64,000 bases of DNA from Chryseobacterium sp. c4a (GCF_009900745.1 NZ_WXVU01000008.1:124001-188000), one strand, 5' to 3'. Numbered from the stretch's first letter, positions 8,552 to 17,647 are shown. Program-made: numbers and translations. The notes: generated by a model from the sequence alone, not told the origin.

Positions 8552-8971
8552 TTATGATTTCAGCTGGTAAGCAACTGCGTAAAATTTGATTTGTTTTGTC
8601 ATAGCCATCAAACCATTCGCTCTGGATGGTGAAAGAAATTCCTGTAATCCGATCTCTGAAATGAATTCAAAATCAGAATCTAAAATTTCCTGAGTAGAAT
8701 GCCCACTGTAAATGCTTACTAAAAGAGAAACGATACCTTTTGGTAAAATTCCGTCCGAATCAGCATTAAAGAAAAGTTTACCATCTTTAAATTCAGCATC
8801 TATCCACACCTTACTTTGACAACCTTTGATGAGGTTATCATCTGTTTTCTTGTCTTCTGAAAGACCTTTTAGTTCTTTTCCAAGATCAATGATGTACTCA
8901 TATTTCTGCTCCCAATCGTCAAGAAACGCAAATTCGTCGATTATTTCCTGCTGTTTTTCTTTAATGGTCAT
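8552..8971 (-). CDS. sufE: SufE-family cysteine desulfurase activator
   Basis: Accepts persulfide sulfur from the cysteine desulfurase SufS and passes it on for iron-sulfur cluster assembly in the cytosol. The acceptor Cys is in the conserved segment LIKGCQSKVW, and the typical end FLSPSRANGL is present. I prefer the ATG at 8969-8971 (139 residues). An upstream ATG at 8978-8980 would add three residues but leave only about five bases after the predicted transcription start. The gene heads an operon with two glycosyltransferases; no other suf gene is nearby, which is an unusual setting. Confidence 0.92.
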   Translation of the reverse strand: MTIKEKQQEIIDEFAFLDDWEQKYEYIIDLGKELKGLSEDKKTDDNLIKGCQSKVWIDAEFKDGKLFFNADSDGILPKGIVSLLVSIYSGHSTQEILDSDFEFISEIGLQEFLSPSRANGLMAMTKQIKFYAVAYQLKS

Positions 8972-8991
8972 TTTAAACAAATTTCTTTGTG

Positions 8992-9022
8992 CAAAGATAG
9001 TAAATTATGCTTTAGGCCTAAA
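8992..9022 (-). promoter_or_regulatory. Promoter of the sufE-GT9-GT2 operon
   Basis: Read leftward: TTTA (9022-9019), 19-bp spacer, TATCTTTG (8999-8992). This matches TTTG-N19-TAnnTTTG with one mismatch, and the predicted start of transcription is about 14 bases before the preferred sufE ATG. Confidence 0.6.
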
Positions 9023-9074
9023 GCTGTAAGCGATAAGCTAATTTTGGAAATATTATCCTGTTAGAAATAGCCTA

Positions 9075-10184
9075 TTATTTAAAGCCTAATGAATTAGATG
9101 CGTTTTGAAAAACTTGTAAAAGTTTTATTTCTTCATTTTCCCAGCACAGTGTTTGAGATGCTTTTTCCAACTCAGGCTGATAGCTTATCCTTCCCTTTTC
9201 TAAAACCTTTTTTACAGCCTTGGCAATATTCTCTGGATGATGGTCTTTAATTATCTCGCCTACATCAAAATGATTTTTAATATTCTGAAGCTCAGGAAGG
9301 TTTGACAGAATTAAAGGAACTCTGGCCTGGATGCAATCTAAAACTTTATTAGGCAAAGAATACAGGTAACTGTCTCCTCCATTTTCTTCAATACTCATCC
9401 CACAATCGGCGGTGACTGTGATTTTTCTTAGGTCTTCAGGATTCAATTTTCCTAGAAACTGAACTTTATGCTGAAGTTTTTCACCCATCACCAATTCTTC
9501 ATATTCTTTTTTTCTGGGCCCATCTCCTGCAATTTTTAATAGGACATGATCCAGATGATGCATCGCAAGAATCACTTTATCAATTCCTCTGAAAGGATTG
9601 ATTGCCCCTTGATATAAAAGTATTTTAGGATTATTTTGTGGAATATCAATGGGAAAACCCAACCGTTTAGGTGCATTTTGAACCACTATCGGACTGATGC
9701 CATATTTTTTATGAAACCATTTTCCATAACTTCCGCTCGCCGTAATCATCCAAGTAAGCTCCGGAATGACAGTCTTTTCGACATAACGCCACAGTTTTTG
9801 TGACATTTTGCCCTGAACAGCAGGCATTTCGGAAAAAATCTCATGACTATCAAAAACCAATGGAATATTTAATTTTTTAGCGATAAGATAGTTGGGATAC
9901 AATGCATCAATATCATTGGCATGAAGAATTGTATTTTGATCTGCCTTTTTTTTGAGCTCATGGTACAGCTTCCAGTTAAATTCAAAATAAGCCGTTTTCA
10001 GGCTTTTTGATGCCAAGTGGATTCTTGAGAATGGATAAGGGCGCTGCATTTTTTCAGCACCATTCCAATCATTTCCTATCAGCTCAATCTTATACCCGTT
10101 TTCATGTAAAGTCTGGCATACCTTTTCAATACGCTGGTCTGTATACAAATTACTGAAGGCAGATGTGATGACTTTTTTCTTCAT
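9075..10184 (-). CDS. Glycosyltransferase family 4-like
   Basis: GT-B-fold retaining glycosyltransferase for a surface glycan; donor and acceptor are unknown. I take the ATG at 10182-10184 (369 residues, start MKKKVITSAFSNLYTDQR), because a longer frame would run over the preceding gene. The start overlaps the stop of that gene in a TAATG junction. KILLYQGAINPFRGIDKVI begins the C-terminal donor domain, and the EX7E region lies near SIEENGGDSYLYSLPNKVLDCI. A separate N-terminal acceptor domain with HANDIDALYPNYLIAKKL is typical of GT4. Confidence 0.85.
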   Translation of the reverse strand: MKKKVITSAFSNLYTDQRIEKVCQTLHENGYKIELIGNDWNGAEKMQRPYPFSRIHLASKSLKTAYFEFNWKLYHELKKKADQNTILHANDIDALYPNYLIAKKLNIPLVFDSHEIFSEMPAVQGKMSQKLWRYVEKTVIPELTWMITASGSYGKWFHKKYGISPIVVQNAPKRLGFPIDIPQNNPKILLYQGAINPFRGIDKVILAMHHLDHVLLKIAGDGPRKKEYEELVMGEKLQHKVQFLGKLNPEDLRKITVTADCGMSIEENGGDSYLYSLPNKVLDCIQARVPLILSNLPELQNIKNHFDVGEIIKDHHPENIAKAVKKVLEKGRISYQPELEKASQTLCWENEEIKLLQVFQNASNSLGFK

Positions 10185-10408
10185 TAGGCTTTCTTGCCAA
10201 ACAATAAATGATAGATTTGGATAAAGCAGATAAGCCCATTCGGGATGATAACCGGCCATAATGGTCCGCTAAAGAAGCCATAAATGACAAAACAGATACA
10301 GCCGATCATGTTAACAACTCTGATTTTTCTTACATCTTTCAATATGAAACTCAGTACGATAAAAACTGAGGCTGAGTATCCGATGTAAGTGGTAATTTCA
10401 GGATTCAT
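10184..10408 (-). CDS. Small membrane protein (YgjV/PQ-loop-like)
   Basis: A 74-residue protein with three predicted transmembrane helices: GYSASVFIVLSFIL, VVNMIGCICFVIYGFF and VIIPNGLICFIQIYHLLF. The sequence pattern resembles half-size transporters of the YgjV/SemiSWEET/PQ-loop type, where a Pro and Asn in the third helix are common, but the match is by eye. Such proteins are sometimes misannotated as uroporphyrinogen decarboxylase; nothing here supports that. It is translationally coupled to the GT4 gene, which suggests a role in the same envelope pathway. Confidence 0.7.
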   Translation of the reverse strand: MNPEITTYIGYSASVFIVLSFILKDVRKIRVVNMIGCICFVIYGFFSGPLWPVIIPNGLICFIQIYHLLFGKKA

Positions 10409-10427
10409 TGGAATTTTTTAAGGATAA

Positions 10428-10458
10428 CAAACTTAATCATTTTCAATAAGATAATAAA
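10428..10458 (-). promoter_or_regulatory. Promoter of the small membrane protein-GT4 operon
   Basis: Read leftward: TTTA (10458-10455), 19-bp spacer, TAAGTTTG (10435-10428). It has the same spacing and the same -33 deviation (A for G) as the sufE and tRNA promoters, and lies 20 bp before the ATG. Confidence 0.6.
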
Positions 10459-10523
10459 ATTTTTTCTGCCATAAAGTCATTTATTGATTTTTGGTAAAAT
10501 ATTTGTAATTTAGATAATGAATA

Positions 10524-10541
10524 AAAAGCAATGTTGCTTTT
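10524..10541 (+). promoter_or_regulatory. Perfect hairpin in the clpC leader
   Basis: AAAAGCAA-TG-TTGCTTTT is a perfect inverted repeat that ends 6 bp before the first possible clpC ATG (10548) and 18 bp before the preferred one (10560). It could act on translation or as an attenuator. It looks like a terminator by shape, but no rightward gene precedes it. Confidence 0.45.
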
Positions 10542-10559
10542 ATTCTAATGAGATATATT

Positions 10560-13100
10560 ATGGATTATAAGTTTTCACAAGGTTTGAGCCAAGTGTTCAA
10601 ACAAAGCAAAAGCGAAGCTAAGAGGCTGAAAAGTGAATTTCTTAATACAGAACATCTACTTTTAGGTATTATAAAAACGGAAAACTCTGCTAAAGAAATC
10701 CTTCAAAACCTCAATGCGGATTTAACACAAATCAGAAGAAAAATTGAAACTCTAAATACAGCAAGTCTAAATCCTATTTCTGAGGAGGTTACCAATATTT
10801 CTTTCACCAAAATGGCAGATCATGCTATTAAACGTGCGGAGTTAGAATGCCGACAATACAAAAGCAATGAAATTAATACCGTTCACCTGCTTTTAGGTAT
10901 TCTATATAAATATGAGGATCCTACTTCAAATATTTTGGGAGCTTACGACATCGACTATGAAGGTGTTTCAAGAGAGTACCAGACTATGCTTAAAAATTCC
11001 GGGCAGTCTCCACAAATGAGTGCCTATGATGACGACGATGAAAGAGAGGAATTTGAGCAAATGAGAAAGCCTACAGGAAACTTGGGCTCAGCGAAAAGCA
11101 AAACCCCTACATTGGACAACTTTGGTAGAGACTTAACGTCTTTGGCCAGAGATGGAAAATTAGACCCTGTAATCGGACGTGAAAAAGAAATTGAGAGAGT
11201 CTCTCAAATCTTATCCCGTAGAAAGAAAAACAACCCACTTCTTATTGGAGAACCTGGGGTTGGTAAATCTGCGATTGCTGAAGGGTTAGCTTTAAGAATT
11301 CAACAGAAAAAGGTTTCAAGAGTTCTTTATGGAAAACGTGTGATCACTTTGGATCTGGCAAGTTTAGTAGCCGGAACTAAATATCGTGGTCAGTTTGAAG
11401 AAAGAATGAAGGCCATCATGACCGAATTGGAGAAAAACAGAGATGTCATCCTATTCATTGATGAGCTTCACACTATTGTAGGTGCAGGAAGTTCTACAGG
11501 AAGTTTAGATGCATCTAATATGTTCAAACCAGCATTGGCAAGAGGTGAAATTCAATGCATCGGGGCTACTACTCTGGATGAATACCGTCAGTATATTGAA
11601 AAAGACGGAGCTTTAGAAAGAAGATTCCAGAAAGTAATGGTGGAACCTACCTCTATTGATGAAACCATTCAGATCTTGAACCAAATTAAGGATAAGTATG
11701 AAGAACACCACAATGTAATTTATACTCCTGAAGCTATTGCAGCGTGTGTCAATTTGACATCAAGATATATCACAGACCGTTTCTTACCAGACAAAGCGAT
11801 TGATGCGATGGACGAAGCTGGGTCAAGAGTGTATATCAAGAACATGAAAGTTCCTACTGAAATCATTGATTTTGAAAAGAAAATCGAAGATATCAAGGAA
11901 TTGAAGCAAAAAGCGGTAAAAGCTCAGGATTATCTTGAGGCAAGAAAGCTTAAAGATGAGGAAGAACGTCTTCAGATGGAGCTGAATGCTGCTCAGGAAA
12001 AGTGGGATAAAGATGTAAAAGAGAAAAAAGAAACCGTAAGCGAAGAAAATGTTGCAGAAGTGGTTTCTATGATGAGTGGAGTTCCGGTAACGAAGGTTGG
12101 TAAAAATGAGCTTGATAAATTAGCTCAGATGGATGAAAAACTGAACGGAAAAGTAATCGGTCAGGAAGACGCTGTGAAAAAAGTAGTGAAAGCTATTCAA
12201 AGAAACAGAGCTGGTCTTAAAGATCCTAACCGCCCAATCGGTACCTTTATCTTCCTTGGAACAACAGGAGTTGGTAAAACTGAGCTTGCCAAAGTAATGG
12301 CAAGAGAGCTTTTCGAATCTGATGAGTCTCTTATCCGAATCGATATGAGTGAATACATGGAAAAATTCGCTGTTTCAAGATTGGTAGGAGCGCCTCCGGG
12401 ATACGTTGGATATGAAGAAGGCGGTCAATTAACTGAAGCGGTAAGAAGAAAACCTTATGCTGTGGTTCTTTTGGATGAGATTGAAAAAGCTCACCCTGAT
12501 GTATTCAACATTTTGTTACAAATCCTTGATGAAGGGCACGTAACGGATAGTTTAGGAAGAAAAATTGATTTCAGAAATACCATCATTATCCTTACTTCCA
12601 ACATTGGAACAAGAGATCTTAAAGATTTCGGAGATGGTGTAGGATTTGGTACTTCAGCTAAGAAAACTACATCAGACTCAAGAGCAAGAAGCACGATCGA
12701 AAACGCCCTTAAAAAGGCATTTGCTCCGGAATTCTTAAATAGAATTGACGACATTGTGATCTTCAACTCTCTTGTACAGGATGATATCAAGAAAATCATT
12801 GATATTGAACTGAACAAGCTGTATGGCAGACTTGAAAAATTAGGTTATAAAGTAGAATTAACTGAAGAAGCGAAAGACTTTATTTCTGAAAAAGGATGGG
12901 ATAAAGACTTTGGTGCAAGACCATTGAAAAGAGCCATTCAGAAATACATTGAGGATTTATTGGCAGAAATGCTTGTCAATAAGCAACTGAATGAGGGTGA
13001 AACCGTAGTTCTAGACCTTAATGAAGCGAAAGACGGATTGGTAGGAAAAACTGCTAAGCCTAAGAAGTCTTCAGCTGCTGAGAAATCTTCTCAATCTTAA
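10560..13100 (+). CDS. clpC: ATP-dependent Clp protease ATP-binding subunit ClpC
   Basis: Hexameric AAA+ unfoldase that feeds proteins to ClpP in the cytosol. I prefer the ATG at 10560 (846 residues, start MDYKFSQGLSQVF); an ATG at 10548 would add four residues. The Clp N-domain covers residues 1-150. The first AAA+ domain has Walker A GEPGVGKSA and Walker B ILFIDELHTI. A charged coiled-coil middle segment with DYLEARKLKDEEERL resembles the UVR motif of ClpC. The second AAA+ domain has GTTGVGKTEL and VVLLDEIEKAH. The loop GVGFG near GDGVGFGTS is the ClpP-docking tripeptide. The end is Lys/Ser-rich. Confidence 0.95.
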   Translation: MDYKFSQGLSQVFKQSKSEAKRLKSEFLNTEHLLLGIIKTENSAKEILQNLNADLTQIRRKIETLNTASLNPISEEVTNISFTKMADHAIKRAELECRQYKSNEINTVHLLLGILYKYEDPTSNILGAYDIDYEGVSREYQTMLKNSGQSPQMSAYDDDDEREEFEQMRKPTGNLGSAKSKTPTLDNFGRDLTSLARDGKLDPVIGREKEIERVSQILSRRKKNNPLLIGEPGVGKSAIAEGLALRIQQKKVSRVLYGKRVITLDLASLVAGTKYRGQFEERMKAIMTELEKNRDVILFIDELHTIVGAGSSTGSLDASNMFKPALARGEIQCIGATTLDEYRQYIEKDGALERRFQKVMVEPTSIDETIQILNQIKDKYEEHHNVIYTPEAIAACVNLTSRYITDRFLPDKAIDAMDEAGSRVYIKNMKVPTEIIDFEKKIEDIKELKQKAVKAQDYLEARKLKDEEERLQMELNAAQEKWDKDVKEKKETVSEENVAEVVSMMSGVPVTKVGKNELDKLAQMDEKLNGKVIGQEDAVKKVVKAIQRNRAGLKDPNRPIGTFIFLGTTGVGKTELAKVMARELFESDESLIRIDMSEYMEKFAVSRLVGAPPGYVGYEEGGQLTEAVRRKPYAVVLLDEIEKAHPDVFNILLQILDEGHVTDSLGRKIDFRNTIIILTSNIGTRDLKDFGDGVGFGTSAKKTTSDSRARSTIENALKKAFAPEFLNRIDDIVIFNSLVQDDIKKIIDIELNKLYGRLEKLGYKVELTEEAKDFISEKGWDKDFGARPLKRAIQKYIEDLLAEMLVNKQLNEGETVVLDLNEAKDGLVGKTAKPKKSSAAEKSSQS

Positions 13101-13121
13101 ATAATTAATTTAATTTCAATA

Positions 13122-13152
13122 GAAAAGCACCGGGAATTTCCTGGTGCTTTTT
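13122..13152 (+). terminator. Rho-independent terminator of clpC
   Basis: AAAAGCACCGGGA / TCCTGGTGCTTTT with one G-T pair forms a strong stem, followed by TTTTTG. It lies 22 bp after the clpC stop. Confidence 0.85.
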
Positions 13153-13161
13153 GCTTTTAAT

Positions 13162-13362
13162 AGGTTTTGGCTAAAGCCAATTGATTTTCTTAATTTTCAT
13201 TGAATGGGCTAAAGCTCATCCTATTGAATTTATATTGTGAAGTTTAAATGATCTGCGTAATCTGGAAAACCTGCGAGATTATATTTACACACAATAATTT
13301 TTGTTGGAAAACGCTAAGACACAAAAGGGTCTTATATATGATACGTTTTTTAAGGTGCAGGG
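13162..13362. repeat. Intergenic degenerate repeats
   Basis: This non-coding stretch between clpC and the outer membrane protein gene holds two kinds of repeats. GGCTAAAGCC (13169-13178) and GGGCTAAAGC (13206-13215) are a pair of short elements, each followed by an ATTGA. A second element, starting TTGTTGGAAAAC at 13301 and ending TTTTTTAAGGTGCA near 13359, recurs in diverged form at 21124-21181. No reading frame of note is seen. Confidence 0.5.
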
Positions 13363-13404
13363 ATTTTAATGGAATGCTGCTGAGTTTTTCAATATATATA
13401 ATGG

Positions 13405-13932
13405 TTAGAGACCTACCACAAATCCGATATTCGGAACTAAACCATTTGAAAATACACTAGAATGTTCTTTCCAAAGTACATTATACATCAAACCGATCTG
13501 CATAAAAGAGTTGTTCCCTATTCTCTGCATATATCCTCCTCCAAGGTATAGTGCATTTTCTTCTCTGTTGTACTTATAATCGTAGTATTTATCGTTATAA
13601 TTGATGAAATAATGCTGAAAATTGGCACTTAAATAAAATGATCGTGCAATATAATAATTCGCAAATGGGCCTATTCCAAACATGGTGGATCTATAATAAT
13701 CGGAGGTCTGCCACGACACACTTCCCACCGCTCCTGCTTCCAGATCTTCAGTAAGACGATATCCTACTCTTGGGGAAGCCTGCAAATAAAAAGAGCTGTT
13801 GCTTCCAAATCCAAGGCCTATTCCACCCCCAAATGTCCATTTATTGTTTTCCTGCACGGGAGCACCTATTGAAACCTGGGAAAATACAGATCCTGAAGCC
13901 ATCAGCATCATGGAAATAATAAACTTTTTCAT
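13405..13932 (-). CDS. Outer membrane beta-barrel protein
   Basis: A 175-residue exported protein. The signal peptide is MKKFIISMMLMASGSVFSQ. The rest consists of alternating aromatic/Gly-rich strands such as WTFGGGIGLGFG, FYLQASPRVGYRL and SFMQIGLMYNVLW, ending in GFVVGL, as expected for a small eight-stranded barrel in the outer membrane. The function is unknown; porin-like and adhesin-like small barrels look alike at this level. It stands alone, with a repeat-rich gap on its 3' side. Confidence 0.75.
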   Translation of the reverse strand: MKKFIISMMLMASGSVFSQVSIGAPVQENNKWTFGGGIGLGFGSNSSFYLQASPRVGYRLTEDLEAGAVGSVSWQTSDYYRSTMFGIGPFANYYIARSFYLSANFQHYFINYNDKYYDYKYNREENALYLGGGYMQRIGNNSFMQIGLMYNVLWKEHSSVFSNGLVPNIGFVVGL

Positions 13933-14085
13933 ATTTAAATATTTTATTTTGTTCTAAGGATATGGGTAAATCACCATCATTTTACAGGTATTTACGTTGC
14001 CTAAACCCTATTATTGGTGATTTTGATATTACTATCGTTTTTATCAATGTTTAAAATTATGGTTTTTTTACGAATTTTTTAGTCG

Positions 14086-14093
14086 TATTTTTG
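14086..14093 (+). promoter_or_regulatory. Probable -7 element of mnmA
   Basis: TATTTTTG fits the -7 consensus TAnnTTTG and lies 50 bp before the mnmA ATG. No good -33 box is visible at the right distance, so support is moderate. Confidence 0.4.
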
Positions 14094-14143
14094 CCGCGTC
14101 AAACTAAGAACTCCCGTTAAGAGTTTCGTAAAATTGAAATACA

Positions 14144-15331
14144 ATGAAAATAGTAGTAGGCCTCTCAGGAGGTGTAGACTCCAGTGTTACAGCATATTTG
14201 CTACAACAGCAAGGTCATGAAGTAGTGGCTTTGTTTATGAGAAACTGGAATGATGCTTCGGTAACATTAGAAGATGAATGTCCATGGATCGAAGACAGTA
14301 ATGATGCCCTTATGGTGGCTCAAAAGCTTGGAATCCCATTCCAGGTTATCGATATGAGTGAACTTTACAAGGAACGTATTGTAGATTATATGTTCGCTGA
14401 ATACGAAAAAGGAAGAACTCCGAATCCTGATGTTTTATGTAACAGGGAGGTAAAATTCGATGTCTTTATGAAAACTGCAATGTCTTTAGGAGCTGATAAA
14501 GTTGCTACCGGGCATTATGCAAGAGTAAATTCTACTATTGATGAGAATGGAAAGGAAGTTTTCCATCTTTTGGCAGGAAAGGATAACAATAAAGATCAAT
14601 CTTATTTCCTTTGCCAGCTAAGTCAGGATCAGCTATCAAAAGCCCTGTTTCCTATTGGAGAGCTTACGAAACCCCAGGTAAGAGAAATTGCTAAAGAAAT
14701 CGGATTAGTAACCGCTGATAAAAAAGATTCCCAAGGGTTATGCTTTATTGGAAAGGTAAGTTTACCTCAGTTTTTACAACAGCAATTGAAACCAAACGAA
14801 GGAGAAATCGTAGAAATTTTCAAAGACTCTCCTTTATTTGCTGAAGAACAACCTACATTTTCAACGAAAGAGGAAGAGCTTAGTTTCTTATCAAGAAAAA
14901 TCAATTATAAAAAGGCTGACGGAAAAGTAATCGGAAAGCATCAAGGTGCTCAGTTTTTCACGATCGGACAAAGTAAGGGATTAGGAATTGGCGGTCATAA
15001 AGAAAGCTGTTTCATTGTCTCCAGAGATATGGAAAACAATATTCTTTTTGTAGGAGAAGGCAGTCATTTCCCTGGACTTTTCAAAAAGGCCTTGAAAATA
15101 GACAACTCTGAACTACACTGGGTTCGTGAAGACATGAGACTTCAACCAGGAGAATCTATGGAAGTAATGGCCCGATTCCGATACAGACAGCCTCTACAAA
15201 AAGCAACACTTTATCAATTTGAAGATGCTTTTTATGTTGAGTTTGATGAGCCTCAATCTGCTATTGCTGAAGGACAGTTTGCGTCATGGTATATTGATGA
15301 AGAACTAATTGGAAGCGGTGTGATTTCGTAA
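14144..15331 (+). CDS. mnmA: tRNA-uridine 2-sulfurtransferase MnmA
   Basis: Cytosolic ATP-dependent enzyme that makes 2-thiouridine at the wobble position of tRNA-Lys, -Glu and -Gln. The PP-loop SGGVDSSV is at residues 8-15. The catalytic Cys is in [12 protein letters not shown] (about residue 103) and the second active Cys in [10 protein letters not shown] (about residue 199). The TGHYAR and [14 protein letters not shown] segments are also diagnostic. The 395 residues are slightly longer than the common 360-370. It stands alone between unrelated genes with its own terminator. Confidence 0.96.
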   Translation: MKIVVGLSGGVDSSVTAYLLQQQGHEVVALFMRNWNDASVTLEDECPWIEDSNDALMVAQKLGIPFQVIDMSELYKERIVDYMFAEYEKGRTPNPDVLCNREVKFDVFMKTAMSLGADKVATGHYARVNSTIDENGKEVFHLLAGKDNNKDQSYFLCQLSQDQLSKALFPIGELTKPQVREIAKEIGLVTADKKDSQGLCFIGKVSLPQFLQQQLKPNEGEIVEIFKDSPLFAEEQPTFSTKEEELSFLSRKINYKKADGKVIGKHQGAQFFTIGQSKGLGIGGHKESCFIVSRDMENNILFVGEGSHFPGLFKKALKIDNSELHWVREDMRLQPGESMEVMARFRYRQPLQKATLYQFEDAFYVEFDEPQSAIAEGQFASWYIDEELIGSGVIS

Positions 15332-15334
15332 TAG

Positions 15335-15383
15335 TTCCGTGATGCGGGTTATTGGCTCCGTGATGCGGGATTCGGGTTATTGG
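15335..15383. repeat. Short direct repeat, G-rich
   Basis: TCCGTGATGCGGG occurs at 15336-15348 and 15357-15369, a 21-bp period, each copy followed by a ...GGGTTATTGG-like end. Similar CGGGATGCGGGATT-type tracts follow two later genes (17648-17697 and 19522-19543). Confidence 0.55.
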
Positions 15384-15491
15384 ATTTCATGCTTCGAAAT
15401 ACATCATCATAATATTGATGGCAAGATTTAGAAATACTTGTTCATTGAACCGGAAATCAGACACAATTAAGACTCATATTTCATGATATAT

Positions 15492-15526
15492 AAAGCCCGA
15501 AGCATTTTTGTTTCGGGTTTGTTTTT
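15492..15526. terminator. Terminator between mnmA and convergent gene
   Basis: AAAGCCCGAA / TTTCGGGTTT forms a stem with a loop of about nine bases, followed by GTTTTT. It lies between convergent genes. Confidence 0.7.
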
Positions 15527-15530
15527 AAAA

Positions 15531-15884
15531 TTACTTTCCATGTTCACTTTGGGGATTCAGTGCACTCAACAAGAGTATTACAATTAATTCCAAAATCAGG
15601 ATCATCGTTAAAAACCCAATAGGTTTTCCCAACATGATTCCCCGGATCAGCTTGACTATCCCCACTCCCCCAATACACATCAAAGAATAAAAAGTGATCT
15701 GTGAAATCTTTTCTCCTAGTGATTTCAGAATAAAAACAGAGGCATAAAACCCAAGCACCAAAATCAGATAGAATTTTAAGAAATCCGGGCCCTTGAGTAT
15801 TAACGGATTCATTGTCTTACATTCAGAAACAAGCCATATAAAACTTATGGCAACTGGTATAAAATGGATGATTAATTTTTTCAT
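15531..15884 (-). CDS. Membrane protein of unknown function (117 aa)
   Basis: I do not recognise a family. Four predicted transmembrane segments are seen: an N-terminal one (IIHFIPVAISFIWLV), FLKFYLILVLGFYASVFIL, ITFYSLMCIGGVGIVKL and FLTMILILELIVILLLSA. There is a short polar end. It follows the GRDP-like gene by 28 bp on the same strand, so the two are likely co-transcribed. Confidence 0.6.
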   Translation of the reverse strand: MKKLIIHFIPVAISFIWLVSECKTMNPLILKGPDFLKFYLILVLGFYASVFILKSLGEKISQITFYSLMCIGGVGIVKLIRGIMLGKPIGFLTMILILELIVILLLSALNPQSEHGK

Positions 15885-15912
15885 GATTCATTATTATTTT
15901 ATGTATTCTTTT

Positions 15913-16632
15913 TTATCCACCACAACCGCCACATCCTCCACATCCTCCTCCGCAACCGCCTCCACAGCTGCTTCCTCCGCTGCAACTGCTTCCACCACCG
16001 CTCGAATCGGAGTCGCCCCCATTTTTATCTTTAGTGTTTGCAATGGCAGATATAACTCCTCCAAAAATGACAATTCCTACGAAGGAAAAGAAGATTGAAC
16101 TCATTGTTGTTATCACTTCTCCAAGGCAGGAACTAAGCATTAATAATAACATCAGAAATGGAATCCATCTCCATATTCGTGATTTGTTTTTTACATTTTC
16201 AATAGTATCTTCTTTTGTCCAGATATCCTGAGGTGCTTCAGATTGAAAAATCTCTTTATAGCTTTTCAAAGTATCTGTGAACCAATTTTGATGTTTAGCT
16301 TTTTCATTAGAACCTCCTTTTGATGGATGATGATGCAGAGATCTTTTTAAAACATTCGGGCAAAACTCTTCCCAATAATTTTGAGTGTAAATCAAATGCA
16401 GATGCCAGACTTTGTCAACGATTGCACTTGGAGAGGCTCCTTTGGGAAGAATACAGCAGAGATAAACAAATTTTTTATACTCTTCGATTGCTTTTCTGGT
16501 AAAATCCAGACTCCAGTTTTCTTCTTTTGCCAACTTTTTAGAAAAAGGAAAATCAGCGTCGGAAGCATCGAGTGAAAATCCTTGAATTCTATTCCAAAGG
16601 GACTCATCTTTTAATAACATTCTTGTTTCCAT
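15913..16632 (-). CDS. GRDP-like (glycine-rich domain-containing) membrane protein with Gly/Cys tail
   Basis: The 239-residue product has an N-terminal cytosolic domain with VDKVWHLHLIYTQNYWEEFC, which resembles the motif of glycine-rich-domain proteins (GRDP, former DUF1399). A Trp-rich hydrophobic stretch (WRWIPFLMLLLMLSSCL) and a second one (IFFSFVGIVIFGGVISAI) follow. The last 35 or so residues are almost only Gly, Ser and Cys, ending CGGGCGGGCGGCGGCGG. Such tails occur in bacterial membrane proteins with GRDP or TIGR04222-like domains, but their role is unknown. Metal binding or disulfide crosslinking is possible but only inferred. Confidence 0.65.
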   Translation of the reverse strand: METRMLLKDESLWNRIQGFSLDASDADFPFSKKLAKEENWSLDFTRKAIEEYKKFVYLCCILPKGASPSAIVDKVWHLHLIYTQNYWEEFCPNVLKRSLHHHPSKGGSNEKAKHQNWFTDTLKSYKEIFQSEAPQDIWTKEDTIENVKNKSRIWRWIPFLMLLLMLSSCLGEVITTMSSIFFSFVGIVIFGGVISAIANTKDKNGGDSDSSGGGSSCSGGSSCGGGCGGGCGGCGGCGG

Positions 16633-16746
16633 TGTTTTTTCTTTTGTTTTTCTATGTAAATATCCATTGATCTTATAATATAAAAGTCTTTAAAAAGTCT
16701 TTTTTGGTTTGATAAAAATCATAAATTAGTCTTACAAAATCATGGT

Positions 16747-17643
16747 ATGAAAAAGGAAGACATTCTGCATCTTGAGAAGCTAATGAATTTTCTGAGCAGA
16801 CAATTTTTAAAGAAAAACCACTGGGAAGATGTTACCAAAACAGAATGGTCTTACATCTGTGCTGAGCTTAATGATCTTATCATCAATGAACATTCTGAAA
16901 AGGGTATAAAAAAAATCCCCACTCTTCTGGGAACTCATTATCTCTATGAGCATTTGATTATCAATAAACTGAAAAAATTTAATCAGAATGAAAAAGCGAT
17001 ATTAAGTAAACCTAATCTAGCTAAATTAAGCCAGATTGTCAAAGTTTTAGGGTATTCAAATTATATTGATTTTATCAACTCCAATACAGAGGCCTTCAAC
17101 TTTAACGATCTCAAGATTGATATGAATAATGTAGCCCAGAATACAGCCCTTTTAGATCGTCTTGTAGGCTGCTGGTATTCTTATAATAGAAATCTTCCGG
17201 AGAATCCTACCCAGACCCGGGAAGACAGAATCTGGCGTTCTGCCATGGAAATCTATAAGTCTGAAACGACTGGCGAATATTTCATAGAAAGAAGCGGTGG
17301 TGATCATCATAAGTATTTCGGAAAGGTAACAGCGTACTCTGACTATGTTTTTATCATCATGAACAGCAATACTTTCATTCGGCAAAGGCATTTTATCTCC
17401 AGAATAAAAGACAGTAAAGAAAAACTTAAAAACCCTGATTATAAGCTGCATGAGCTTCATTTCATCAGTACCTGTATCAGTTTCAATCAGGAACCTATTG
17501 CCTTATTTGAAATCTTCCGAAAAGCAGACCGAAAAAGCTTTATTTCGGATTCCATCAGTTTTCCTATTGACAGTGATGAAATTCCGGAATCGATTCTTAA
17601 ACAGCTTGAGGATACTGAATCTAACAGGATTGATTATAGATAG
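16747..17643 (+). CDS. Conserved-type hypothetical protein (298 aa)
   Basis: I do not recognise the family. The product is soluble, without signal peptide or membrane segments. The first 140 residues look helical and charged, with NKLKKFNQNEKAILSKPNLAKLSQIVKVLGYSNYIDFINSN. The second half has a strand-rich pattern beginning LVGCWYSYNRNLPENPTQTREDRIWRS, including YFIERSGGDHHKYFGKV and VFIIMNSN. It diverges from the GRDP-like gene across 114 bp. No clue to function comes from its neighbours. Confidence 0.6.
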   Translation: MKKEDILHLEKLMNFLSRQFLKKNHWEDVTKTEWSYICAELNDLIINEHSEKGIKKIPTLLGTHYLYEHLIINKLKKFNQNEKAILSKPNLAKLSQIVKVLGYSNYIDFINSNTEAFNFNDLKIDMNNVAQNTALLDRLVGCWYSYNRNLPENPTQTREDRIWRSAMEIYKSETTGEYFIERSGGDHHKYFGKVTAYSDYVFIIMNSNTFIRQRHFISRIKDSKEKLKNPDYKLHELHFISTCISFNQEPIALFEIFRKADRKSFISDSISFPIDSDEIPESILKQLEDTESNRIDYR

Positions 17644-17647
17644 GTGA

